Shown here: one piece after another, positions 14,357-20,943 of the stretch
How positions within the stretch are numbered: the stretch's first letter is position 1
How the letters are laid out: each line of letters starts with the position of its first letter
Notes under the pieces: model-generated
The model's database searches: none
What the model was told of the DNA's origin: nothing
Seen by the model: only the letters and a program-made list of their open reading frames with translations
Source of the DNA: a virus
Virus record (IMG/VR): IMGVR_UViG_3300031933_000153
Span: 1-22,925 of that record
Reading direction: 5' to 3' (one strand)
Length of the DNA: 22,925 nucleotides
Program-made: the position numbers and the translations under genes

Positions 14357-15093
14357 CCGCCAGCATCTTGCCGGCCAACCTGGCCGACCTTGAGCGGGAT
14401 TTAGACGCCGCGCTGTCGCGCATCGAGCTGGTCGAAATCCCTATCGCGGTGCTGTGGAACCCGTGGGAATGCCCGCTCGACGTGCTGCCGTACCTGGCCT
14501 GGGCCGTATCGGTGGATCAGTGGCGTAGCGACTGGCCCGAGATGGTCAAGCGGCGGGTGGTCGCGGGTAGCCTGGGGTTGCACCGCATCAAGGGCACGCG
14601 CCCGGCGGTGGTGCAGGCGCTTCAGGCCCTGGGCGTCGAGGTCGAGCTGGTCGAATGGTTCGAAGCCACCCCGACCGAACAGCCCGGCACCTTCAGCTTG
14701 ATCGCCTGGGCAAACGAGAACATCACGCCCGGCCAGGCCGGCATGCTGAACGACGTGCTTTATGACCAGCTGTTCGCGGCCGTGCATAACGCCAAGAACA
14801 CGCGGTCGCACTTCACCTTCAAGGTGGGCGCCAAGTTCGGGCCGAACAGCCTGCGCATGGGGTCGGCCATCACCGGCCTGGGCGCTCTGGCGCGGCGTGA
14901 CGCCGTAGCAACGCAAGAGCCGCTTGCGGCTGTGGCCAGCCTGGCGGCGGTGCCGGTTCTGGAGTCCGTCGCGCTGACCCGGCGCAGCGGCGAATTATTC
15001 ATCGACGCGACCCCGCGTCCGGCGGCTGTCCTGATGGGCTGCGCCTGCGCTGGGGTCGCTGTCGTTCGTGTGTCTATGGAGGTGCAAGAGTGA
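14353..15093 (+). CDS. I: Baseplate/tail protein, P2 gpI-like
   Basis: A 246-residue protein that joins the tail fibres to the baseplate. It shows LLPYLAW-type sequence (DVLPYLAWAVSVDQW) followed by KRRVVAGSLGLHRIKGTRPAVVQALQALGVEVELVEW, the core of the tail protein I family. The C-terminal ~90 residues are more variable and Ala-rich. They include a CAC pair (Cys238 region) and may fit the following fibre. It ends with a GTGA overlap onto the next gene. Confidence 0.9.
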   Translation: MTASILPANLADLERDLDAALSRIELVEIPIAVLWNPWECPLDVLPYLAWAVSVDQWRSDWPEMVKRRVVAGSLGLHRIKGTRPAVVQALQALGVEVELVEWFEATPTEQPGTFSLIAWANENITPGQAGMLNDVLYDQLFAAVHNAKNTRSHFTFKVGAKFGPNSLRMGSAITGLGALARRDAVATQEPLAAVASLAAVPVLESVALTRRSGELFIDATPRPAAVLMGCACAGVAVVRVSMEVQE

Positions 15094-15611
15094 CGGCGCT
15101 TATTCCGGTAATTACGACCAAGGGCCTACAGGCCGTGTGGAACGCCGAAAACACGGGGGTCGCGGCGAAGGTCACCCACATCGCGCTCGGTTCCAACGGC
15201 TACAACCCGAGCAAAGGGCAGATCAGCCTTCAGGCTGAAAAGAAGCGCTACCAGATCGCCGACGGCCAGCGGGTCAGCGACACGCAGATCCACGTCACCG
15301 CCCTGGCGGATGACACCGCCGAATTTTGGGTCAAGGAAGTCGGCTTCTTGCTGGAGGACGGCACCCTCTTCGCGGTGTGGTCGTCGACCGGCGCGCTGGC
15401 CTACAAGTCCGCGCTTGTGCCGCTGCTGCTGGCCTTCGATTTGGTGCTGGACGCGCTGCCGGCTGGGTCGGTGACGGTGGTCGGTACCGGCGCGAATCTG
15501 TCGCTTGCCGCGTGGGGCGAACAGTTCGCGGCGCAGTCGGCGGCCATCGTCGACAACATGGCCCGGCATGTCGACATGCTGTTCCGCGTCATGGCGCTGG
15601 AAAAGGGTTAA
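15090..15611 (+). CDS. Tail-collar/fibre N-terminal protein (P2 gpH N-terminal-like)
   Basis: A 173-residue protein corresponding to the conserved N-terminal part of P2-type tail fibre H (DUF3751-type collar fibre domain): ITTKGLQAVWNAENTGVAAKVTHIALGSNGYNP, then WVKEVGFLLEDGTLFAVWSS and LLLAFDLVLDALP. In P2 H this part attaches to gpI while a long C-terminal shaft continues; here the gene stops after the attachment domain and a short tail (VDNMARHVDMLFRVMALEKG). The shaft and tip must come from the genes that follow. The GTG start overlaps the I stop. Confidence 0.85.
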   Translation: MTALIPVITTKGLQAVWNAENTGVAAKVTHIALGSNGYNPSKGQISLQAEKKRYQIADGQRVSDTQIHVTALADDTAEFWVKEVGFLLEDGTLFAVWSSTGALAYKSALVPLLLAFDLVLDALPAGSVTVVGTGANLSLAAWGEQFAAQSAAIVDNMARHVDMLFRVMALEKG

Positions 15612-15620
15612 GGGGGCGAC

Positions 15621-15989
15621 ATGGCAGCGAGCGACCTAGAGCTGACCGCCGGCACGACCTTCGCGTTTGCCGTGACCTGGCAGCAGAAGAGCGGCGACGC
15701 CCTGGCCCCTATCGACATCACCGGATGCACGGCGCGCTTTCAGGTGCGCGACGCCAAGACCGACGAACTGTTGATCGACGCACAGACCGAGGGGCGCGGC
15801 ATCGAGATACCGGCCGGGCCTGACGGGCTGATCAAGGTTTCGCTCGGCCCTGACGTGACCCGGGGCCTGCCGTCGCGGGCCATTGGCCAGGCGGTCTATG
15901 AGCTGCGCGTTTACTTCCCGTCGGGGGACGCCTACCCGGTACTGCCGGCGGGCTTCCTGGCCATCAATCAGGGGGTGATTCGTGATTAG
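15621..15989 (+). CDS. Fibre/baseplate-associated protein, possibly with a BppU-N-like domain
   Basis: A 122-residue protein with a strong G-rich ribosome-binding site before its ATG. The N-terminus (DLELTAGTTFAFAVTWQQKSGDALAPIDITGCTARFQVRD) is like the N-terminal domain of BppU-type receptor-binding baseplate proteins of other phages. The rest is beta-rich with a final VLPAGFLAINQGVI. I infer a link between baseplate and fibre. The family call is by pattern only; a simple structural tail protein is an alternative. Confidence 0.55.
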   Translation: MAASDLELTAGTTFAFAVTWQQKSGDALAPIDITGCTARFQVRDAKTDELLIDAQTEGRGIEIPAGPDGLIKVSLGPDVTRGLPSRAIGQAVYELRVYFPSGDAYPVLPAGFLAINQGVIRD

Positions 15990-16296
15990 CCAAGCGCAGT
16001 CGGTGACCCTGGCGCGCCCCGTTCTGCAAGTGGCCAGGCTGACCCAGGGCGAGCGCCTGGCCGCCGTCGCGATTCAGCCCGAGCCACATTTTTTTGTCGT
16101 CGCCGTGGGCTTTCAGGGGCCTGTCGGCACGGTGGCCGAGAACGTCCTGGCGCGTGCGGCTGCCGCCGAACAGGCGGCACTGCAAGCGACCGCACAAGCG
16201 ACCGAGTCGGCGCAGGTGCTGGCCGAGCTGATGCAACAGCTCAAGGGGGCCTTTGACTATCACGCCGGCGCAATCAGCGCCCAAGGGGGTACATGA
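15982..16296 (+). CDS. Small fibre-region protein of unknown function (104 aa)
   Basis: Starts at a GTG overlapping the upstream stop, with GGGGG about 7 nt before. The N-terminal half is beta-strand-like (VTLARPVLQVARL, FFVVAVGFQGPVGT). The second half is an Ala/Gln/Glu-rich helix (about residues 50-92), likely a trimeric coiled coil. This pattern of a small head plus coiled coil is common in fibre adaptor proteins. I do not recognise a family. Confidence 0.6.
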   Translation: MISQAQSVTLARPVLQVARLTQGERLAAVAIQPEPHFFVVAVGFQGPVGTVAENVLARAAAAEQAALQATAQATESAQVLAELMQQLKGAFDYHAGAISAQGGT

Positions 16297-16961
16297 TGGG
16301 TGCGGTTACCGCGACCCTCGACAGCCTACTGGCGGCCGTAAACGGCCTGATGGGGGTGATTGACGGCAAGCTGCGCAACAAGGCCGACAAGGCCGAGATA
16401 TACACCCGCACCGACCTCGACGACCCGCTGCGCACCCTGGGCGCGAATGCGGCGACGGCGTCGCGCTTGAAAATCGCCAGGCTGATTACGTTGCTTGGCG
16501 ACGCGCAGGCCGAAGGCGCTTTCGATGGCTCGGGCAATTTTGCCTTACAGGTGACGGTGCCGGCGCTGGCGGACAAGGCCGACAAGCTCGACACGCTGAC
16601 GCCGGCGCAGATCGACGCGCGTATCCAAGCGGTGATCGGCGCGTCGCCGGCAGCGCTGGATACGCTGGTCGAGCTGGCGGCCGCGATGAACAACGACCCG
16701 GACTTCGCGGCCAGCATGACCACGGCGCTGGCCGCCAAGGCCGACAAGGCGACGACCTACACCATCACCCAGGCCGACGGGAAATTCCTGCTGAAGACCG
16801 CACAGGCTGCCGACTCGGCCAAGCTCGGCGGCAACCTGCCGTCGTACTTCGCCACCGGTGCCGGCCTGACTTCGCTGGAAGCCGAGGTCGCAGACGGATT
16901 CACCCGCCTGGCTGCCGCGTTCAACAACGGCGCCAATCAGATCAATGGAACAGGAGCTTAA
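16293..16961 (+). CDS. Tail fibre shaft protein
   Basis: A 222-residue fibre protein. Coiled-coil heptads at the start (LDSLLAAVNGLMGVIDGKL) lead into KADKAEIYTRTDLDD, and a second copy of the pattern, KADKATTYTITQADGKF, stands at about residues 149-165. Between them lies LDTLVELAAAMNNDPDFAASM, a phrase typical of phage tail fibres. Near the end LGGNLPSYFATGAGL is the usual junction before a receptor-binding head, but no such head follows in this ORF, which stops in NNGANQINGTGA. Two ATGs (16293 and 16296) are possible starts; a GGGGG box precedes both. Confidence 0.82.
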   Translation: MMGAVTATLDSLLAAVNGLMGVIDGKLRNKADKAEIYTRTDLDDPLRTLGANAATASRLKIARLITLLGDAQAEGAFDGSGNFALQVTVPALADKADKLDTLTPAQIDARIQAVIGASPAALDTLVELAAAMNNDPDFAASMTTALAAKADKATTYTITQADGKFLLKTAQAADSAKLGGNLPSYFATGAGLTSLEAEVADGFTRLAAAFNNGANQINGTGA

Positions 16962-16964
16962 ACA

Positions 16965-17711
16965 GTGAGCTTAGAAACTCAAATCGCGGCGCTGGTCGCG
17001 GCGGCGAATAACTTGACGGGTGCGGTAAATGGCAAAGTTTCCGAGATCGACTCGGAGCTAGCCCAGGCACTGACGCAGTTCGATGCGTGGAAGTCGAACT
17101 TTTCGACGACTATCAATGGAATTGAGGTTTACAAACAGGGCGGGATAAAGCGGTTCTTCTTTGGTCAAGATTTAAATTCGGGTGGTTATTTATCTACGGG
17201 AGATGGGCCGGACGCCGGTTTCCCTTACTGTGTCGCGCCCAAATCTCCATACTTTATCAACCTGCTCGAATTTGATGGGGCTTCCGGTAGCTTTGGGGCC
17301 TCTGGTGATATTTTCAAAGCCGACTTCATCATGGGGCACCGGGGCATCGCCGACGGCACCTACTACGACCAGCTAGTTTTCAAGGGCACCTCTTGGGCTG
17401 ACTCGGTATCGGGGCACGTTGAAATTAAAAACGTCTCTCAAGACGGCGCTGTAAGTTTGCATATATCAGAGCCGAACAATGTCGAGAAAGTAATCGCCAT
17501 TACAAAGGCTATGATTGGAACGACTATTCCGGTCAATTTCTACGCTTTTGGGCAGGGTGTTTCGGGCAAGGCGCGGATTACTGTGAAAGTTGATACACGC
17601 TATCACTGCGGTTCTGGCCGCGCTTTTAGCGCCGATGTTTCTTATACGTCGAACAAGGCCGCCCCGGCCGTCTCGCGAGTCTCGCAAAATAAACCAGCTT
17701 GGAACGCTTAA
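16965..17711 (+). CDS. Distal tail fibre / receptor-binding protein candidate
   Basis: A 248-residue protein starting at a GTG with AGGAG (16951-16955), 3 nt after the shaft gene. The first ~45 residues are a helical stem resembling the start of the shaft gene (AANNLTGAVNGK). The remainder is beta-rich and Gly/Ser-rich with no catalytic motif I recognise (GYLSTGDGPDAGFPYC, FIMGHRGIADGTYYD, YHCGSGRAFSADV), as for a receptor-binding head. Base use differs sharply from its neighbours: 17101-17220 has 55 G or C in 120 by my count, whereas 9061-9120 has 43 in 60. That suggests exchange from another phage. Function is by position; no sequence family recognised. Confidence 0.65.
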   Translation: MSLETQIAALVAAANNLTGAVNGKVSEIDSELAQALTQFDAWKSNFSTTINGIEVYKQGGIKRFFFGQDLNSGGYLSTGDGPDAGFPYCVAPKSPYFINLLEFDGASGSFGASGDIFKADFIMGHRGIADGTYYDQLVFKGTSWADSVSGHVEIKNVSQDGAVSLHISEPNNVEKVIAITKAMIGTTIPVNFYAFGQGVSGKARITVKVDTRYHCGSGRAFSADVSYTSNKAAPAVSRVSQNKPAWNA

Positions 17712-17712
17712 A

Positions 17713-17946
17713 ATGGCCGACGAAAATACCAAGTACCACGATCAGAACATCGAATGGGCGCGAGTTCGCGCGGTGCGCGATGCGCAGCTAAAGCGGACTG
17801 ATCCGCTTGTGTTGAAAGCATACGAACAGGGCGAGCCGGTGGCGGATGACGTTAAGGCGTACCGCCAAGCGCTGCGCGACTTGCCTGAAAGCGTCGCTGA
17901 TCCTGCCGACATTGTTTGGCCGCCTGCCCCCGCATCCATGGGGTAA
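17713..17946 (+). CDS. Tail fibre/tail assembly chaperone (Phage_tail_APC-like)
   Basis: A 77-residue protein starting at the ATG 1 nt after the fibre stop. The C-terminal DDVKAYRQALRDLPESVADPADIVWPPAP matches the characteristic end of phage tail assembly chaperones, including the Trp-Pro. The N-terminal half is charged (ENTKYHDQNIEWARVRAVRDAQL). It would help fold or attach the fibre just upstream and is not expected in the mature particle. The ORF extends upstream in frame, but that part is a shadow of the fibre gene. A pair of hairpins follows its stop. Confidence 0.78.
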   Translation: MADENTKYHDQNIEWARVRAVRDAQLKRTDPLVLKAYEQGEPVADDVKAYRQALRDLPESVADPADIVWPPAPASMG

Positions 17947-17951
17947 CCCCG

Positions 17952-17973
17952 AAGCCGCGAAAGCGGTTTTTTT
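17952..17973 (+). terminator. Intrinsic terminator after the fibre chaperone
   Basis: AAGCCGC (17952-17958) pairs with GCGGTTT (17963-17969) through a GAAA tetraloop with one G-U wobble, and the T-run continues to 17973. This is a well-formed Rho-independent terminator at the end of the fibre cluster. Confidence 0.8.
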
Positions 17974-17982
17974 GTGCCCGCC

Positions 17983-18007
17983 GAAAGCCCCCGCCCTGGG
18001 GGCTTTC
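17983..18007 (+). repeat. Perfect 10-bp inverted repeat between the fibre cluster and the membrane gene
   Basis: GAAAGCCCCC (17983-17992) and GGGGGCTTTC (17998-18007) are exact reverse complements around a 5-nt loop. There is no T-run after it on the + strand, so it may be an RNA structure ahead of the next gene, 18 nt from its ATG, or a second weak terminator. Confidence 0.6.
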
Positions 18008-18024
18008 CTGTTTCTGAGGTGAAC

Positions 18025-18696
18025 ATGATTCAAGCAAGCGCCGCCCGGGTGGGTGGCTTCGACTTTGTGCTGGCTGCATTGCAGTGGCTGGCCCTGCTGG
18101 CGGTTCGCCTGGTGCTGATCGTCGTCGGTCTGCCGCTGGTGGCGGTGGCCATCCTGTTCGCGGTGCCCGGTTATTCGCTGAGCGACGGCCGCCGCATCGT
18201 CAATCTGCCGCGCTGGGCCTGGCTGTGGGGTAACGACTTCGACGGCCTCGACGGCGACAAGCGCCTGTGGTGGGCGGCCAACTGCGACGCCCTGGTGTTG
18301 TTCGGCCTGTTGCCGCTGCTGCGCCGGGTCGGTCTGCCGCTCGGTTCGTTACCCGTCACGTCCTGGCTTGCCCGCTGGTGGTGGGCGGCCCTGCGCAATC
18401 CGGTCAATAACCTGCGCCTGGTGCCCGGGGTGAGTTGTCCGGTCAGCGAATGCGCCATCGCCTACTTGGGCCAGCACAGCGTCGAGGATAAGCCCGGCAA
18501 AGGCGGCTGGCAGTTCGTCAGAGCGACGCGGCGGGGTGGTCTGTCCCGTTGGTATGGCTTCTATGCCGTTCGCGAGCTGAGCGCCACCACGGCTCGCGTG
18601 GTGCGCCTCGGCTTCAAGATCAAGCCGGAACACGAAGGCAGCGCCGAACCGGCCAAGGGCATGACCTTCAAGGTCAACTTGGCCAAAGACATCTAG
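18025..18696 (+). CDS. Integral membrane protein of unknown function, possible moron
   Basis: I chose the ATG at 18025 (223 aa) for its GAGGTG box; the in-frame upstream extension runs through hairpins. The N-terminus is strongly hydrophobic (about residues 9-50: FVLAALQWLALLAVRLVLIVVGLPLVAVAILFAV), probably two spans or a hairpin. RRIVNLPRWAWLWGNDFDGLDGD follows, then WWAALRNPVNNLRL (about residues 115-128) and a soluble, basic C-terminal part. The RNPVNN phrase recurs in phage proteins of unknown role. It lies between terminator-like hairpins inside the tail operon and breaks the P2 tail order, which suggests an added cargo gene. Superinfection exclusion is a guess only. Confidence 0.72.
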   Translation: MIQASAARVGGFDFVLAALQWLALLAVRLVLIVVGLPLVAVAILFAVPGYSLSDGRRIVNLPRWAWLWGNDFDGLDGDKRLWWAANCDALVLFGLLPLLRRVGLPLGSLPVTSWLARWWWAALRNPVNNLRLVPGVSCPVSECAIAYLGQHSVEDKPGKGGWQFVRATRRGGLSRWYGFYAVRELSATTARVVRLGFKIKPEHEGSAEPAKGMTFKVNLAKDI

Positions 18697-18727
18697 CGCC
18701 GGCCCCGCCGTCGCCTGGCATCGCATC

Positions 18728-18755
18728 AAGGCCCCCAGCTGGGGGCCTTTTCTTT
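18728..18755 (+). terminator. Intrinsic terminator before the sheath gene
   Basis: AAGGCCCCC (18728-18736) pairs with GGGGGCCTT (18741-18749) over AGCT, and the core GGCCCCCAGCTGGGGGCC is a perfect palindrome. TTTTCTTT follows. With the hairpins at 17952-18007 it brackets the membrane-protein gene. Confidence 0.82.
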
Positions 18756-18772
18756 ACTGGAGAAAAAAGCCA

Positions 18773-19915
18773 ATGGCAGCTGATTACCTGCACGGGGTCG
18801 AGCAGTATTTCCTCGAAAACCTCGACCGTCCTATCGAAGTCCTGGCGGCCTCGACCATCGGCCTGGTGGCCACCGGCGACGACGCCGACCCGCTGGTGTT
18901 CCCGCTTAACGTCCCGGTGCTGTGCAACAGCGACAAGCTGATCGCCAAGGCGGGCACGACCGGCACCCTGCGCAATGCGCTCAAGGACATCTATCGCCAG
19001 ACCGGCGCGATTGTCGTGGTCGTGCGCGTCGCCTCGGACGCCGAGGAAGCGCCGCAGCTGGCCAACGTGGTCGGCAACGTCGACAACGAAACAGGCCAAT
19101 ACACTGGCCTGAAAGCCCTGCTGGCCGCCGAATCGCTGGTCGGTGTGCGCCCGCGGTTGATCATCGCCCCGGAGTTCAGCCACCTGACCGGCATCGGTGC
19201 GGAAATGGAAGCCGTCGCCAAGAAGCTGAACGCTATCCCGATCATCGACGGCAGCCAGGCCGGTTACTCGGCGGTGATCGCCGAATGCGCGTTGTATCAG
19301 GAAGCGCTGTTCGTCAATTGCGGCGTCAAGCTGCTGGACGATGTCACCGGCCTGGTCGTGACCCGCAAGGCGTCTGCCACCATCGCCGGCCATATCGTGC
19401 GGGTGGACAACGAAGAGGGCTATTGGCACAGCCCGTCGAGCCGCAAGATTTTCGGCATCCTCGGCACTGACGAAGTGATCGACCACGCCATCGGCAGCAC
19501 GACCAGCAAGGCCAACCTGTACAACAGCCAGAACGTCACGACCATCGTGAACCAGCAAGGCGGCTGGTATCTGTACGGCAACCGCCTGGCCAATAGCGTG
19601 ATGCTGCCGCATCAACGCATTCGCTACATCGTCGGCGATTCGATCCTGTACGCCCACCAAGAATTGCTCGACCGCAACGTCACCAAGGGCTATGTCGACG
19701 GCGTGAAAAACCGCGTCAACAAGCTGCTGCGCCGGCTGATGTCGCGCGAGGTGATCAGCGGCGGCGAATGCTGGGTCGACAAGGAACTGAACGTCGCCGC
19801 CATCGGCACCGGCCAGGTCTATTGGGATTACGACCTGGGCTTCTACGACGTGGCCGAGCGCATGACGTTCCGCCAGCACGTCACCACACGTTACAACGAA
19901 GCAATCTTCGAATAA
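18773..19915 (+). CDS. FI: Tail sheath protein, P2 FI-like
   Basis: The contractile outer tube. The 380-residue product begins MAADYLHGVEQYFLENLDRPIEVLAASTIGLVATGDDADPLVFPLNVPVL, the standard P2-type sheath opening. Later landmarks are LTGIGAEMEAVAKKLNAIPIID, SPSSRKIFGILGTDEVIDHAIG, and NVTTIVNQQGGWYLYGNRL followed by a C-terminal domain (RNVTKGYVDGVKNRVNKLLRRLMSREVISGGECWVD). Length is close to P2 FI. A GGAG box at 18759-18762 precedes the ATG. It is the first gene after the terminator, so this message probably relies on read-through. Confidence 0.95.
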   Translation: MAADYLHGVEQYFLENLDRPIEVLAASTIGLVATGDDADPLVFPLNVPVLCNSDKLIAKAGTTGTLRNALKDIYRQTGAIVVVVRVASDAEEAPQLANVVGNVDNETGQYTGLKALLAAESLVGVRPRLIIAPEFSHLTGIGAEMEAVAKKLNAIPIIDGSQAGYSAVIAECALYQEALFVNCGVKLLDDVTGLVVTRKASATIAGHIVRVDNEEGYWHSPSSRKIFGILGTDEVIDHAIGSTTSKANLYNSQNVTTIVNQQGGWYLYGNRLANSVMLPHQRIRYIVGDSILYAHQELLDRNVTKGYVDGVKNRVNKLLRRLMSREVISGGECWVDKELNVAAIGTGQVYWDYDLGFYDVAERMTFRQHVTTRYNEAIFE

Positions 19916-19926
19916 GGGGGTGATTT

Positions 19927-20439
19927 ATGGGGGCAAAACTGCCTAGCGTTCTGGTCGACATGATTGCGTTTTTCCAAGACGAATCCTTTGCCGGCACCTG
20001 CAATACCGTCGCGCTGCCGAAAGTCGTGGTCAAGACCATGGACGCGGTCATGGCCGGCGTTGCCGGCGACATCGAGCGCGACCTGGGCCGGCTGGAAAAG
20101 CTGGAAGCCGAGGTCACCATTTCCGACTACCCGGAGAAGGTGACCGACTTGGTCGGTTCGCGTGAGAGCCGCGACGAAGTGTTCACCATTCGCGGCGCTG
20201 TCGACCGTGACGGCGCAATCAAGACCGTGATCGTGCGCATGCAAGGCTTCTGGAAGTCCACCGAGTTCAACGAGTGGGCGCCAGAGAAAGAGGCAACCAT
20301 GAAATTCGCCATCGCGGTCGAGTTCTTCCACTTCGAAGTAGACGGCAAGGAACGCATCTACATCGACAAGATGAACAACATTTTCCGCGTCAACGGCAAA
20401 GACCGGAACAAGGAAATCCGCCAAGCGCTGGCCCAATAA
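19927..20439 (+). CDS. FII: Tail tube protein, P2 FII-like
   Basis: The inner tube through which DNA passes. The 170 residues contain MGAKLPSVLVDMIAFFQDESFAGTCNTVALPK and VTISDYPEKVTDLVGSRE, and end with a beta-rich domain (FTIRGAVDRDGAIKTVIVRMQGFW, FAIAVEFFHFEVDGKERIYIDKMNNIFRVNGKD). This agrees with the P2 FII family in length and motifs. A strong ribosome-binding site (AGGGGGTG) stands before the ATG, which fits a highly made protein. Confidence 0.95.
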   Translation: MGAKLPSVLVDMIAFFQDESFAGTCNTVALPKVVVKTMDAVMAGVAGDIERDLGRLEKLEAEVTISDYPEKVTDLVGSRESRDEVFTIRGAVDRDGAIKTVIVRMQGFWKSTEFNEWAPEKEATMKFAIAVEFFHFEVDGKERIYIDKMNNIFRVNGKDRNKEIRQALAQ

Positions 20440-20470
20440 GGGCCGGCGTTACGCGTCACGAATTACCTAA

Positions 20471-20494
20471 TTAGCGAATCAAGGATTTAGCGAA
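20471..20494 (+). repeat. Two TTAGCGAA units overlapping the start of E
   Basis: TTAGCGAA stands at 20471-20478 and 20487-20494, exactly 16 bp (two 8-bp steps) apart, with AAGGA between them as the ribosome-binding site. The second unit supplies the A of the E start codon. It is the third site of this motif family in the window. Confidence 0.6.
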
Positions 20495-20745
20495 TGACTA
20501 CCCCCGTCACCCTGAAGCGTCCGATCAAGCGCGGCGACACCGAAATCACCGAAGTGACCTTCCGCGAACCTGGCGCCGGCGAGCTGCGCGGCCTGGATAT
20601 GTTCGACGTGATCCGCATGAACGTCACCGCGCACCGTACCCTGGTGCCGCGCATTGCCAACATCACCGCCAACGAGTTCGACCAGCTGGCCCCGAAAGAC
20701 CTGATGGCGGTGCAAACGGAGGTGGTCGCTTTTTTCATGGAGTGA
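20494..20745 (+). CDS. E: Tail assembly chaperone E (P2 gpE-like)
   Basis: An 83-residue protein made by normal translation, ending VVAFFME. It has basic start TTPVTLKRPIKRG and FREPGAGELRGLDMFDVIRMN and is the P2 E counterpart in position, between tube and tape measure. It would bind the tape measure and keep it in order while the tube grows around it. The AAGGA box at 20481-20485 sets the start. A slippery T-TTT-TTC lies at 20730-20736, just before the stop at 20743-20745 (see the E-E' entry). Confidence 0.88.
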   Translation: MTTPVTLKRPIKRGDTEITEVTFREPGAGELRGLDMFDVIRMNVTAHRTLVPRIANITANEFDQLAPKDLMAVQTEVVAFFME

Positions 20746-20906
20746 CCGCCGTTCCGCGCGACGTGATGGAAGCCGAGGCCGACATCTTCCTGGTCTTCAC
20801 CGGCTGGGACGCGCTGACGACGGAGCGCATGACGCTTATCGAGCTAATGCGCTGGCATCGCATCGCCCTGGAGCGCTACGAGCAGGGCAAGGCCGGGCAG
20901 TCCTGA
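20494..20906 (+). CDS. E+E': E-E' fusion by programmed -1 frameshift
   Basis: The frame of E ends at 20743-20745. A -1 slip on T-TTT-TTC (20730-20736, the X-XXY-YYZ type) moves ribosomes to a frame with no stop until TGA at 20904-20906. The 137-residue product carries 56 new residues (HGVTAVPRDVMEAEAD..., ending GKAGQS). These contain MRWHRIALERYEQ, matching the P2 E' C-terminal helix pattern in style and place. The E' frame starts from no credible ATG of its own before 20766, supporting the frameshift. In P2 the equivalent uses T-TTT-TTG. Confidence 0.82.
20730..20736 (+). promoter_or_regulatory. Slippery heptamer for -1 frameshift
   Basis: T-TTT-TTC in the E reading frame, a canonical X-XXY-YYZ heptamer, four codons from the E stop counting from its last codon. 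I did not find a clear downstream pseudoknot by eye, which does not exclude one. Confidence 0.78.
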
Positions 20907-20908
20907 GA

Positions 20909-20930
20909 GGGGCCGCCCGGCCCTTTTTTT
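20909..20930 (+). terminator. Terminator-like hairpin between E' and the tape measure
   Basis: GGGCC (20910-20914) pairs with GGCCC (20919-20923) around a GCCC loop, followed by seven T (20924-20930). It starts 4 nt after the E' stop and 14 nt before the tape measure ATG. It resembles the terminator before the holin, including the ATGGGG that follows the T-run. Confidence 0.7.
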
Positions 20931-20943
20931 ATGGGGTGGGAAA

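Noticed and set aside
18674-19879. A 401-codon minus-strand ORF across the sheath gene
   Set aside because: Same reasoning: the + strand carries a clear sheath protein; the minus frame is open only because of codon bias.
12589-20906. R-type tailocin (headless contractile particle)
   Set aside because: Tail genes alone could suggest this, but terminase, portal, protease and capsid are present and look intact.
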